Below, in pieces: positions 28,084 through 36,658 of a stretch of 64,000 bases of DNA. How positions within the stretch are numbered: position 1 is the stretch's first letter; each line of letters starts with the position of its first letter. The notes beneath the pieces were generated by a model, which was not told where the DNA came from, did no database searches, and saw only the letters and a list, made by a program, of their open reading frames with translations. The position numbers were made by a program, and so were the translations under genes. The stretch comes from Tsuneonella aeria (GTDB lineage: Bacteria; Pseudomonadota; Alphaproteobacteria; Sphingomonadales; Sphingomonadaceae). The stretch is taken from contig NZ_WTZA01000002.1 of NCBI RefSeq assembly GCF_009827495.1, positions 434,001 through 498,000 of the forward strand, written 5' to 3'.

Positions 28084-29283
28084 ATGAACGACGAATTCTA
28101 CCGCATGAAGCGCCTGCCGCCCTATGTCATCGCCGAAGTAAACGGCATGCGGGCCGCCGCGCGCGCCGCGGGTCAGGACATCATCGATCTCGGCATGGGC
28201 AACCCCGACCTGCCGCCGCCGCCGCACGTCATCGAGAAACTGTGCGAAGTGGCGTCGAAGGCAGGCGCACACGGCTATTCGCAATCAAAGGGGATACCCG
28301 GCCTCCGCCGCGCGCAGGCGAACTATTACGGCCGCCGGTTCGGGGTGGAGCTCGATCCGGAGACCGAGGTCGTCGTGACGATGGGCTCGAAGGAAGGGCT
28401 CGCCAGCCTCGCCACGGCCATTACCGCGCCGGGCGACGTGGTTCTGGCGCCCAACCCCAGTTATCCGATCCACACCTTCGGCTTCATCATCGCCGGGGCC
28501 ACGATCCGCAGCGTGCCGACCACGCCGGACGAGGAATATTTTCGCAGCCTGGAACGGGCGATGGCCTTCACCGTCCCGCGGCCGAGCATCCTGGTGGTAA
28601 ACTACCCATCCAATCCCACTGCCGAGACGGTGGACCTCGCATTCTACGAACGGCTGGTCGCCTGGGCGCGCGAAAACCGGGTCTGGATCATTTCCGACCT
28701 CGCCTATTCGGAACTTTATTACGACGGCAAGCCAACTGTCTCGATCCTCCAGGTTCCGGGGGCGAAGGACGTGGCGGTAGAATTCACGTCGCTCAGCAAA
28801 ACCTATTCGATGGCTGGCTGGCGCATCGGCTTCGCCGTCGGCAACCGCGATCTCATCGCGGCCATGACACGCGTGAAGAGCTATCTCGACTACGGCGCGT
28901 TCACCCCGATCCAGGCGGCGGCCTGCGCGGCCTTGAACGGGCCGCAAGACATCGTCGAGAGGAACCGCCAGCTTTACCACAAGCGGCGCGATGTGCTGGT
29001 GGAAGTGTTTGGCCGCGCCGGGTGGGACATTCCGCCGCCGCCCGCCAGCATGTTCGCCTGGGCCCCTCTGCCCAAGGCACTGGCGCACATGGGCAGCCTG
29101 GAATTCTCGAAGCAGATGCTCCTCCACGCCCAAGTCGCCGTGGCGCCGGGCGTCGGATATGGCGAAGACGGTGAAGGTTACGTGCGCATCGCGCTGGTCG
29201 AAAACGAACAACGTCTGCGCCAGGCGGCTCGCAACGTGAAGCGCTGGTTCCAGTCCATGGGACATAACAGCAACGCCGCCTGA
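28084..29283 (+). CDS. alaC: Class I/II aminotransferase, AlaC-like (alanine transaminase)
   Basis: The 399-residue PLP enzyme matches AlaC (YfdZ), glutamate-pyruvate aminotransferase. The PLP lysine is Lys239 in SLSKTYSMAGWRIGF, with NYPSNPTAE and DLAYSELYYDG binding the cofactor. Starting words FYRMKRLPPYV are typical of this subgroup. Related LL-diaminopimelate aminotransferases share the fold, so the exact substrate is inferred. It is divergent from phaC; the 109-nt gap holds both promoters. Confidence 0.86.
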   Translation: MNDEFYRMKRLPPYVIAEVNGMRAAARAAGQDIIDLGMGNPDLPPPPHVIEKLCEVASKAGAHGYSQSKGIPGLRRAQANYYGRRFGVELDPETEVVVTMGSKEGLASLATAITAPGDVVLAPNPSYPIHTFGFIIAGATIRSVPTTPDEEYFRSLERAMAFTVPRPSILVVNYPSNPTAETVDLAFYERLVAWARENRVWIISDLAYSELYYDGKPTVSILQVPGAKDVAVEFTSLSKTYSMAGWRIGFAVGNRDLIAAMTRVKSYLDYGAFTPIQAAACAALNGPQDIVERNRQLYHKRRDVLVEVFGRAGWDIPPPPASMFAWAPLPKALAHMGSLEFSKQMLLHAQVAVAPGVGYGEDGEGYVRIALVENEQRLRQAARNVKRWFQSMGHNSNAA

Positions 29284-29334
29284 CACGGCAGCCGGGGCGC
29301 TTGCGAACTGTACCGGCATGCCCACCTTGGCGGG

Positions 29335-29925
29335 GTGGCAGACCAGCTCGCCCTTTTTCCCGACAGCCCGCCGGCCAGCGTGCCGGAAGGGCTCGTCTTC
29401 ATTCCCGACGCGATCTGCGCCGCGACGGAACGCGCGCTGGAAAGGCGGATCGACGCGGCACCGCTCACGCCCTTCCAGTTCGGCCAGTGGGAAGCCAAGC
29501 GTCTCACCGCAAATTACGGTTCGGCATACGATTACCAGCGGGCGCGGCCGATCTCCGCGCCGACCATGCCGGATTGGTTGGTCGATCTGCGCAACGCACT
29601 GGCCCCGGCTTTCGGCCTTTCGCCGGAAGCGTTCGTGCAGGGTCTCGCGATCCGGTACGATCCGGGTGCGGGTATCGGCTGGCACCGCGACCGGCCGCAG
29701 TACGGACAGGTCATCGGGCTGTCGCTATCGACCCCCGCGACCATCCGGTTCCGCCGGAGGCGCGCGGACGGCGCTTTCGACCGGCGTCCGGTGCTCCTTC
29801 CGCCACGCTCCGCCTATCTGCTTGACGGGCCCGCAAGGACGGATTGGCAGCACTCGATCGCCCCGATGACGGCGACCCGGCGCAGCGTCACCTTCCGCAC
29901 GCTGCGGAACGGCGCGCCGTTCTAG
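29335..29925 (+). CDS. alkB: AlkB-like 2-oxoglutarate/Fe(II) dioxygenase
   Basis: The 196-residue protein has the AlkB core. Iron ligands His117 and Asp119 are in GWHRDRPQYG, the third His in WQHSIAP, and the 2-oxoglutarate arginine in RRSVTFR. AlkB enzymes repair alkylated nucleic acids by oxidative demethylation; some relatives act on tRNA. The GTG start is favoured because no ATG precedes the core. The gene lies 51 nt after alaC, in the same direction. Confidence 0.85.
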   Translation: MADQLALFPDSPPASVPEGLVFIPDAICAATERALERRIDAAPLTPFQFGQWEAKRLTANYGSAYDYQRARPISAPTMPDWLVDLRNALAPAFGLSPEAFVQGLAIRYDPGAGIGWHRDRPQYGQVIGLSLSTPATIRFRRRRADGAFDRRPVLLPPRSAYLLDGPARTDWQHSIAPMTATRRSVTFRTLRNGAPF

Positions 29926-29931
29926 CGAGGG

Positions 29932-31326
29932 TTAATGGACGGGCGCGCCAAAAAGGTCGTGCGCGTCGGCATCTTCGACCAGCACATTCGCGAAGTCGCC
30001 CGGGCGCAAGTCTGCGGACACGTTGCGAAGGAATACCTGACCGTCGATCTCGGGGGCATCTGCCTGGCTGCGGGCGGTGGCGCCGATGTCGCCGTCAGCG
30101 TCGGGTTCGCCAACTTCGTCCACGATCACCGGCAGCACGCGGCCGACCTTCGCAGCCAGTTTCGCCGCGCTGATCCGTTCGGTTACTTCCATCAGGCGGG
30201 CGTAGCGTTCTTCCTTCACAGTCTCGGGCACGGGATCGGGCAGGGCGTTGGCCGCCGCGCCATCCACTGGCTCGAACCGGAAACCGCCCACGCGGTCGAG
30301 CTGCGCTTCTTCCAGCCAGTCGAGCAGGTACCGGAAATCGTCCTCGGTCTCGCCAGGAAAGCCGACCACGAAGCTGGAACGGATCGTGAGATCGGGCGCG
30401 ATCGCTCGCCACGCGCGGATGCGTTCCAGCACCCGGGCCTCATTCGCCGGCCGCTTCATCGCGCGCAGCACCTTGGGGCTGGCGTGCTGGAACGGAATGT
30501 CGAGGTATGGGGTCAGCAGCCCTTCGGCCATCAGCGGGATCACCGCGTCGACATGGGGGTAGGGATAGACATAGTGCAGCCGCACCCACGGCGAAGCGCC
30601 CTCCGGCGTGCGAAGCTGGCCGAGTTCGCGCGCCAGATCCGTCATGTGCGCGCGCACCGGGTGCCCGTGCCACATCCGTTCCTCGTGCCGGATGTCCACG
30701 CCATAGGCGCTGGTATCCTGGCTGATGACGAGTAGCTCCCGGGTGCCGGCCGCCACCAGCTTCTCCGCTTCTCGCAGGACGGCGTCGATGCGGCGGCTGG
30801 CGAGCCGCCCGCGAAGCTGCGGGATGATGCAGAACGCGCAGGAGTGGTTGCAGCCTTCGGAAATCTTGAGATAGCTGTAATGCCGCGGCGTCAGCTTGAT
30901 GCCGCCGTCGTCGGCATAGACCTGGGGCACTAGGTCAACGAACGGACCCTGGCTGGGCGGGGCGGCCGCGCGCACCGCGTCCACCACGGCTTCGTACTGC
31001 TGCGCGCCGGTCACGGCCAGCACCTGGGGGAAGCGCGCGCGGATGGCCTCGGCTTCTTCGCCCATGCAGCCGGTCACGATCACGCGGCCGTTTTCCGCGA
31101 TCGCCTCGCCGATCGCCTCGAGGCTTTCTTCCTTCGCGCTGTCGAGGAAGCCGCAAGTGTTCACCAACACGACGTCGGCGCCGGCGTAATCGGCGCTCAT
31201 CGAGTAGCCGTCCGCTCGCAGGGCCGTGAGGATGCGTTCCGAATCGACCAGCGCCTTGGGGCAGCCGAGGCTGACCATGCCGACTTTCTTCTGGTCTGGA
31301 ATCGAGGTGGGGGAGTGGGTGCTCAT
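29932..31326 (-). CDS. rimO: Ribosomal protein S12 methylthiotransferase RimO
   Basis: This 464-residue radical-SAM enzyme methylthiolates an aspartate in ribosomal protein S12. It has the N-terminal UPF0004 domain with conserved cysteines in [23 protein letters not shown] and VTGCMGEE, and the radical-SAM CX3CX2C motif in [14 protein letters not shown]. The C-terminal TRAM-like domain completes it. Gene length is normal. It converges on the alkB gene with 6 nt between them. Confidence 0.94.
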   Translation of the reverse strand: MSTHSPTSIPDQKKVGMVSLGCPKALVDSERILTALRADGYSMSADYAGADVVLVNTCGFLDSAKEESLEAIGEAIAENGRVIVTGCMGEEAEAIRARFPQVLAVTGAQQYEAVVDAVRAAAPPSQGPFVDLVPQVYADDGGIKLTPRHYSYLKISEGCNHSCAFCIIPQLRGRLASRRIDAVLREAEKLVAAGTRELLVISQDTSAYGVDIRHEERMWHGHPVRAHMTDLARELGQLRTPEGASPWVRLHYVYPYPHVDAVIPLMAEGLLTPYLDIPFQHASPKVLRAMKRPANEARVLERIRAWRAIAPDLTIRSSFVVGFPGETEDDFRYLLDWLEEAQLDRVGGFRFEPVDGAAANALPDPVPETVKEERYARLMEVTERISAAKLAAKVGRVLPVIVDEVGEPDADGDIGATARSQADAPEIDGQVFLRNVSADLRPGDFANVLVEDADAHDLFGAPVH

Positions 31327-31397
31327 CGCGGGCGGCCCCCTACACCCCGCGCGCCAATTAGGCTACACTATCGTGATAAGGGGGAGAACGGGCGCAA

Positions 31398-31808
31398 ATG
31401 GGGCCGGTTAACTGGGTTGCAGTTGTCGTGGCAGCGCTCGGGGCGGGGTTGCTTGCCCTCGCCTGGTTCAGGCCGGCATTCGGCGCGGAAAAGGCGCGCA
31501 AGGTTGCCGGCGGGCGCTTCGTCGCGCGGCGGCATCCGCTGCGCTTTGCTGCGCTCGCGGGGCTGATGCTGCTCATCACCTCTGCCATGCTGGGCCATTT
31601 CTTCGCCCGCGTCGGCAGCGCCACGCTGGCGGAAAAGCCCTGGCTCTATTTCATGATGAGCGGCGGCCTGGCGCTCGCCTTCGTCATCCCGGCGCTGTGG
31701 ACCAGTTTCGCCCATATTCGCGTGCCGACGCGCGTCGCGCTGATCGATGCGGGATACTGGCTGGCGGCTTATCTGGCGATGGGACTCGTCTTCTACCTGA
31801 TGGGATAG
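31398..31808 (+). CDS. DUF1761 membrane protein
   Basis: The 136-residue protein has four hydrophobic segments and opens MGPVNWVAVVVAA, characteristic of DUF1761 small integral membrane proteins. Their function is unknown. It stands divergent from rimO and ends 10 nt before the end of the convergent K+ channel gene. Confidence 0.7.
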   Translation: MGPVNWVAVVVAALGAGLLALAWFRPAFGAEKARKVAGGRFVARRHPLRFAALAGLMLLITSAMLGHFFARVGSATLAEKPWLYFMMSGGLALAFVIPALWTSFAHIRVPTRVALIDAGYWLAAYLAMGLVFYLMG

Positions 31809-31818
31809 CTGGCAGGCA

Positions 31819-32862
31819 TCATCCGCCGCCGGTGGGTCTGATCTCCACGACCACATCGCCGGCGCGCAGCTTTTCCGTCTCCCAGAATCCGAACGCGCTG
31901 TCGCCCCGATAGACCCTGAGGCCCAGGCCGCCGCTCGCCAATTCGTTCACGGTGTGTCCGATTTCGTCTTCCATCACCGGTCGTTCGACCAGTTGGACAC
32001 GCCCACCGACCGACGCGAGATCGACCATGTAATCGGCGACATGGCTTCCCTGCGCGCTGCCGGCGAGCAGCAGACCGGTGAAGCGCACCGGGTTGATCAC
32101 GTTGTCTGCCCCCGCCTGGCGCGCAAGCAGCTCGTTGTCCGCCGCGCGCACCACTACGCTGATCGGCACCCTGGGCGCGAGATGGCGGACGGTGAGGACG
32201 ATGAGGATCGAGGAATCGTCCCTTCCGGCAGAGACCAGCACCGTCTGCGCCTGTTCGATGCGCACCGCCATCAGGTTCTCATCCCGCGTGGCGTCGGCTT
32301 CCATTACGTTGCAACCCAGGGCCCCGGCCTCGGCCAGCCGCTCCGCGCTGTTGTCCATCACCACGATGCAGGACGGGTCGGTCCCGCGTGCGATCAATTC
32401 GTGGACCGCTTCGGATCCCGATATGCCGAAGCCCAGCACGACGATGTGATTGGTCAGGCGCTCCTGAATCCGCTTCATGCGCCATTTCTCCCAGCTTCTG
32501 CGAATGACGAAATCGTAGGCCGCGCCCACGAAGATGAACAGCACGGCGATCCGGATGGGCGTGACGATCACTGCCTCCACCAGCCGCGCCTGGGGCGAGA
32601 CGGGGGTGATGTCTCCGAACCCCGTGGTGGTGACGGAGATCATCGTGAAATAGACGATGTCGAGGAAGGAGACATCCCCGTCGTAGTGGTCGACCAGCCC
32701 GCTGCGATCGAACCAGTGGATCGACACCACCACGAGGACCAGAACGAGTGCCAACCCCAGCCGAATGCCGAGATCGGCCCAGACAGGGACTTTTACCGCG
32801 CGCCGCAGCGGCTGGAACTTGACGTCCGGCCGTGGGCGGCCGTTCCCCTGTTCCTCTGCCAT
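31819..32862 (-). CDS. Two-pore-type potassium channel with TrkA-N (RCK) domain
   Basis: This 347-residue protein has two membrane helices flanking the K+ selectivity filter TTTGFGD and then a cytoplasmic RCK/TrkA-N domain starting IVVLGFGISGSEAV with a nucleotide-binding Gly-rich loop. Such channels conduct K+ and are gated by ligands at the RCK domain. It is the last gene of the serS-surE-channel unit: the surE stop and its start are 4 nt apart. A longer Kch-like sensor role is not evident. Confidence 0.85.
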   Translation of the reverse strand: MAEEQGNGRPRPDVKFQPLRRAVKVPVWADLGIRLGLALVLVLVVVSIHWFDRSGLVDHYDGDVSFLDIVYFTMISVTTTGFGDITPVSPQARLVEAVIVTPIRIAVLFIFVGAAYDFVIRRSWEKWRMKRIQERLTNHIVVLGFGISGSEAVHELIARGTDPSCIVVMDNSAERLAEAGALGCNVMEADATRDENLMAVRIEQAQTVLVSAGRDDSSILIVLTVRHLAPRVPISVVVRAADNELLARQAGADNVINPVRFTGLLLAGSAQGSHVADYMVDLASVGGRVQLVERPVMEDEIGHTVNELASGGLGLRVYRGDSAFGFWETEKLRAGDVVVEIRPTGGG

Positions 32863-32866
32863 GACT

Positions 32867-33628
32867 CTACGCGAACCGTTCGCCGAGCTCGCCGAGCGAG
32901 GCGTGGTGGGTCAGGTCGAGATGCAGCGGGGTGACCGCGACGTAGCCGTCGGCGATGGCTTCAAGGTCGGTGCCGTGGTCAAGCGTGTGCTCGATCGCCT
33001 CCAGCCCGAACCAGTAGTACGGATACCCGCGCGGATCGCGGCCTTCGACGACCGTGCCGCGCGAATAATCGTGAAATCCCTGGCGGACGACGCGGATGCC
33101 CTTCACCTCGCCGGCGTGCAGGGGCGGGAAGTTGACGTTGACGAGCGTGCGGCGCGGCAGCGGCACGTCAAGCAGCGGGGCCAGCACCCTGGCGCCCCAG
33201 GCCGCGGCCGCATCGAACGGGACCGCGTCGCCCATGCCTTCGCCAGCATAGACCTGCGAGAGTGCGATGGCGCGGATTCCGGCGAGAGCGCCCTCGATGG
33301 CCGCCGAAACGGTGCCGGAATAGGTGATGTCGTCCGCGAGGTTGGCACCGCGATTGACGCCCGACAGGATCACGTCCGGCGGCCCGTCCATCACCTTGCG
33401 CAAACCCAGCGTCACCGCGTCAGTCGGAGTGCCACTGACCGAGAAGCGCCGCGGACCATGCTGCCGCAGCCGCACGGGCCGGGCCAGCGTCAGCGAATGG
33501 CCGGCGCCCGACTGTTCCTCGGACGGGGCGCATATCCACACGTCGTCGGAGATCGACCGTGCGATTTCCTCCAGCACGGCGAGGCCGGGGGCGTGGATGC
33601 CATCGTCGTTGGTAAGAAGGATGCGCAT
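32867..33628 (-). CDS. surE: 5'/3'-nucleotidase SurE
   Basis: The 253-residue survival protein hydrolyses nucleoside monophosphates and related phosphates. The metal-binding start ILLTNDDGIHAPG and SGVNRGANLADDITYSGTV (read in parts) are diagnostic. Its start ATG shares one base with the serS stop (TGATG), so the genes are translationally coupled. In sphingomonads surE often follows serS in this way. Confidence 0.93.
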   Translation of the reverse strand: MRILLTNDDGIHAPGLAVLEEIARSISDDVWICAPSEEQSGAGHSLTLARPVRLRQHGPRRFSVSGTPTDAVTLGLRKVMDGPPDVILSGVNRGANLADDITYSGTVSAAIEGALAGIRAIALSQVYAGEGMGDAVPFDAAAAWGARVLAPLLDVPLPRRTLVNVNFPPLHAGEVKGIRVVRQGFHDYSRGTVVEGRDPRGYPYYWFGLEAIEHTLDHGTDLEAIADGYVAVTPLHLDLTHHASLGELGERFA

Positions 33629-34902
33629 CAGCGGACAGGCTCCAGCAGGTGCAGCCCGCCGGTCCACGGCAGCAGCGCTTCCGGCACGATCACCGATCCA
33701 TCGGCCTGCTGATAGTTCTCCAGCACGGCAACCAGCGTGCGGCCCACTGCGAGGCCGGAACCGTTGAGAGTGTGGACGAAAGCGGGCTTGCCGTTCTCGT
33801 CACGGTAACGGGCGTTCATCCGCCTCGCCTGGAAGTCGCCGCACCAGCTGATCGAGCTGATCTCCCGATATGCCGCCTGGCCGGGCAGCCACACCTCGAG
33901 GTCGAAGGTCTTGCGCGCACCGAAGCCCATGTCGCCGGCACACAGCAGCATCGTGCGATAGGGCAGGCCCAGTCGCTCGAGGATATTCTGCGCGCTGCGG
34001 ACCATGTGCGCATGCTCTGCCGATGCGTCCTCTGGCCGGCAGATGGAGACAAGCTCCACCTTGTCGAACTGGTGCTGGCGGATATAGCCGCGGGTGTCGC
34101 GCCCCGCCGAGCCCGCTTCGGATCGGAAGCATGGAGTGAGCGCGGTGAGGCGCAGCGGCGCGGGCAAGTCGATGATCTGTTCGCGCACCGAATTGGTCAG
34201 GCTGACTTCGCTGGTCGGGATCAGCCAGCGCCCGTCGGTGGTCGCGAAGCTGTCCTCCGCGAACTTCGGTAGCTGTCCGGTGCCGAACATCGCATCTTCG
34301 CGCACCAGGAGCGGCACGGCACACTCCTGATAGCCATGTTCGCCTGTCTGCACGTCGAGCATGAACTGCGTCAGCGCCCGCTGCAGCCGGGCCATCTGTC
34401 CACGCAGAAAGGTGAAGCGCGCGCCCGCCAGTCTTGCGCCGGTTTCGAAATCCAGGCCCAGCGCGGGGCCAAAGTCCGCGTGTTCGGCGGGCTGGAAGGC
34501 GAACGCGGGAAGCTCGCCCCAACGCGCGGTCTCGACGTTGGATGCCTCGTCCTGCCCAAGTGGAACATCGGCGGCGGGCAGGTTCGGAAGCTGCGCCAGG
34601 AGATTGTCCTGCGCGGCCCCGGCGGCCCTCTCCTCTTCCTCGAGCGCGGGCAGCTCGGCCTTGATCGCCGCAACTTCCGCCTTGAGCGCACCGGCGGCAT
34701 CCTGGTCGCCGCGCCCCATCGCGGCGCCTATCGCCTTCGACGCTTCGTTGCGGCGGGCCAGGCGATCCTGCGCCTTGGTCGCCGCCACCCGGCGCCTTTC
34801 GTCGAGCGCCAGGACCTCGGCAGCTGCCGCGGCGAATCCCCGCCTTGCAAGCGCCGCGTCGAAGGCAGCGGGATCGTCGCGGATCAGGCGGATATCGTGC
34901 AT
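33628..34902 (-). CDS. serS: Seryl-tRNA synthetase (SerS)
   Basis: The 424-residue class II synthetase charges tRNA-Ser. It has the long N-terminal coiled coil (residues of about 25-100, rich in Ala/Glu/Lys) that grips the tRNA variable arm, then class II motifs: motif 2 near [21 protein letters not shown] (read in parts) and motif 3 around [16 protein letters not shown]. Length is normal. It begins the operon with surE and the K+ channel, facing away from the sulfotransferase gene. Confidence 0.95.
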   Translation of the reverse strand: MHDIRLIRDDPAAFDAALARRGFAAAAAEVLALDERRRVAATKAQDRLARRNEASKAIGAAMGRGDQDAAGALKAEVAAIKAELPALEEEERAAGAAQDNLLAQLPNLPAADVPLGQDEASNVETARWGELPAFAFQPAEHADFGPALGLDFETGARLAGARFTFLRGQMARLQRALTQFMLDVQTGEHGYQECAVPLLVREDAMFGTGQLPKFAEDSFATTDGRWLIPTSEVSLTNSVREQIIDLPAPLRLTALTPCFRSEAGSAGRDTRGYIRQHQFDKVELVSICRPEDASAEHAHMVRSAQNILERLGLPYRTMLLCAGDMGFGARKTFDLEVWLPGQAAYREISSISWCGDFQARRMNARYRDENGKPAFVHTLNGSGLAVGRTLVAVLENYQQADGSVIVPEALLPWTGGLHLLEPVR

Positions 34903-35013
34903 GGCCGCCGCCTATGCCCTGTCGGCTTTCGGGGAACAAGGCCGCCTGACGCGGGTAGAAAGGCCTATCACGGACCAGGCGAAGCGTGTGGGACGCCGGC
35001 AAAGGGCAGATAA

Positions 35014-36318
35014 TTGAATAACATGATGGCTTTGCCCCCGCGGCGCACACCGTTCATCACGGTCCTTGACCGGACCTTGCGTGCAGGGCGTGCGCTCGGG
35101 CTGGTGTCACCGGCCGAACTGCGGATGGACGCCATGCTGGCGAGCGCGGCGGAGGACACCGGGCTGGATGATTTCGGCGATCCCTGGTTCAAGCGCCCGC
35201 TCGCCGTCCTGCTGGAGGCAATTCAGGGGGAGGCCCGGCTGAACGCGGCCGGTGAATGGGCCGCCCGGCAGCAATTCCACCACGTCCTGCGCGACCGTCT
35301 GTGGACGCAGATGTGGTTCGAACGACATCCCGAGATCCTGGCCCGCCCGATCCCGCACCCGGTTGTGATCGTCGGGCCCATGCGTTCGGGCACCACGCGG
35401 CTGCACCGCCTGCTCGCATCCGACCGGCGCTTTGCTCACTTGCGGAGCTTCGAAACGATCAGTCCGGTCCCCCGCCCGGGGTTCGAGGAGGTGATGGCCG
35501 GAGGCTCGAAGGATTTCCGTCCGAAGCTGGCAGCCCGGATCATGAAAGTCGCCCGGCTCGCCAACCCGCGCACCCTGTCGATCCATCCCACTGGTCCCTA
35601 CGAACCGGAAGAGGAACTCGGCCTGCTCGTCGCCAGCATGTGGGGCATGAAACACGAAGCGCAGTGGACGGTGCCGACCTATGGCCGCTGGTGCGAAGGC
35701 GAGGATGCCGAACCTGCCTACCGCCACATGGCGAACCTCCTGCGCTTGATCGGATGGTCGCAGCAGGAAAGCTCGCTCCGGCCCTGGATACTCAAGACAC
35801 CGCAGCATATGCTCGACCTGCCGGCGTTGCTGAAAGTGTTTCCCGACGCGCGCCTTATCTTCACTCATCGCGATCCGCGGCAGGTGGTCGGCAGCGCCGC
35901 TTCGCTCGCGTGGAACCAGACGATCATCTATTCGGATCATGCCGATGCACGGTCAGTCGGGCGGGAATGGCTTCGCAAGACCACCTTGCAGGTCGACCGC
36001 ATGATGGAGGCCAGGAACAACATTCCTGCCGAGCTCATGATTGACGTGCAGTATGACGACATGGACAGCGACTGGCGCGGCACGATGGCGCGTGTGTACC
36101 GTTTCCTCGGCCTCGACATGGAACCGGCTGTGCGGGGCATGGAGCGCTATGTCGATCGCAGCCGAGCCCTGAAGCGTCGTCCCCATCGCTACAGCCTGGA
36201 TCAGTTCGGGCTCGACGAAGGGCAGGTTCTCGATCGGCTGGCCCACTACATCCAGCGCTTCGATGTTCCGATGGAAGGGCAGGTCGCGCCCGCCAGGTTG
36301 AGCGTAGTACACGGTTGA
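35014..36318 (+). CDS. Sulfotransferase-family protein
   Basis: The 434-residue protein has the PAPS-binding P-loop GPMRSGTTRLHRLL at about residue 125 and the 3'-phosphate-binding element around FTHRDPRQVVGS, as in the sulfotransferase (Sulfotransfer_3) family. Such enzymes move sulfate from PAPS to carbohydrate or lipid acceptors; the acceptor here is unknown. Start could be the TTG at 35014, 8 nt after AAAGGG, or the ATG at 35023. It precedes the type I secretion locus by 340 nt but no functional link is proven. Confidence 0.78.
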   Translation: MNNMMALPPRRTPFITVLDRTLRAGRALGLVSPAELRMDAMLASAAEDTGLDDFGDPWFKRPLAVLLEAIQGEARLNAAGEWAARQQFHHVLRDRLWTQMWFERHPEILARPIPHPVVIVGPMRSGTTRLHRLLASDRRFAHLRSFETISPVPRPGFEEVMAGGSKDFRPKLAARIMKVARLANPRTLSIHPTGPYEPEEELGLLVASMWGMKHEAQWTVPTYGRWCEGEDAEPAYRHMANLLRLIGWSQQESSLRPWILKTPQHMLDLPALLKVFPDARLIFTHRDPRQVVGSAASLAWNQTIIYSDHADARSVGREWLRKTTLQVDRMMEARNNIPAELMIDVQYDDMDSDWRGTMARVYRFLGLDMEPAVRGMERYVDRSRALKRRPHRYSLDQFGLDEGQVLDRLAHYIQRFDVPMEGQVAPARLSVVHG

Positions 36319-36658
36319 CGGCAGCCGATCGTAAACTTCACGGCCCGGAAAAAACCTTTTATTTCTGAGTGCAGTAGAGCGTTATCCGAAAATGTGCGGT
36401 TCTTCGCCTCGGGGTTAACCGAAAGCATTTGACTCTGGTTAACAGAGGCCTAACGTCCATCGGTCAGCGACTCGGTCATCCAGCGAGTCGTCCAAAACAA
36501 TCGCAGTTGAATCGGGTCAGTCGGATCACGTGAAGATCGCCGAAGGCGGTCTGGCGTGGCTCCAGACGTGATGCCCGCGTGTCCTGCATCCCGCCCGGCT
36601 CCATGCCTATCGTGCCCGATCCGTATTCGGAACTGCGCATGCGCTAGGGAGAACGGCG
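36319..36658 (+). promoter_or_regulatory. Long leader and candidate promoter region of the secreted adhesin gene
   Basis: No gene is seen here. TTGACT (36429-36434) and TAACGT (36451-36456), 16 nt apart, form a plausible sigma-70 promoter, giving a leader of nearly 200 nt. A palindrome GGTTAACC (36413-36420) lies upstream of the -35 box and a second GGTTAAC (36437-36443) lies in the spacer. Two hairpins follow: CGACTCG/CGAGTCG (36468-36490) just after the predicted start site, and GTCTGG/CCAGAC (36549-36567). AGGGAGAA lies before the start codon. Confidence 0.45.
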
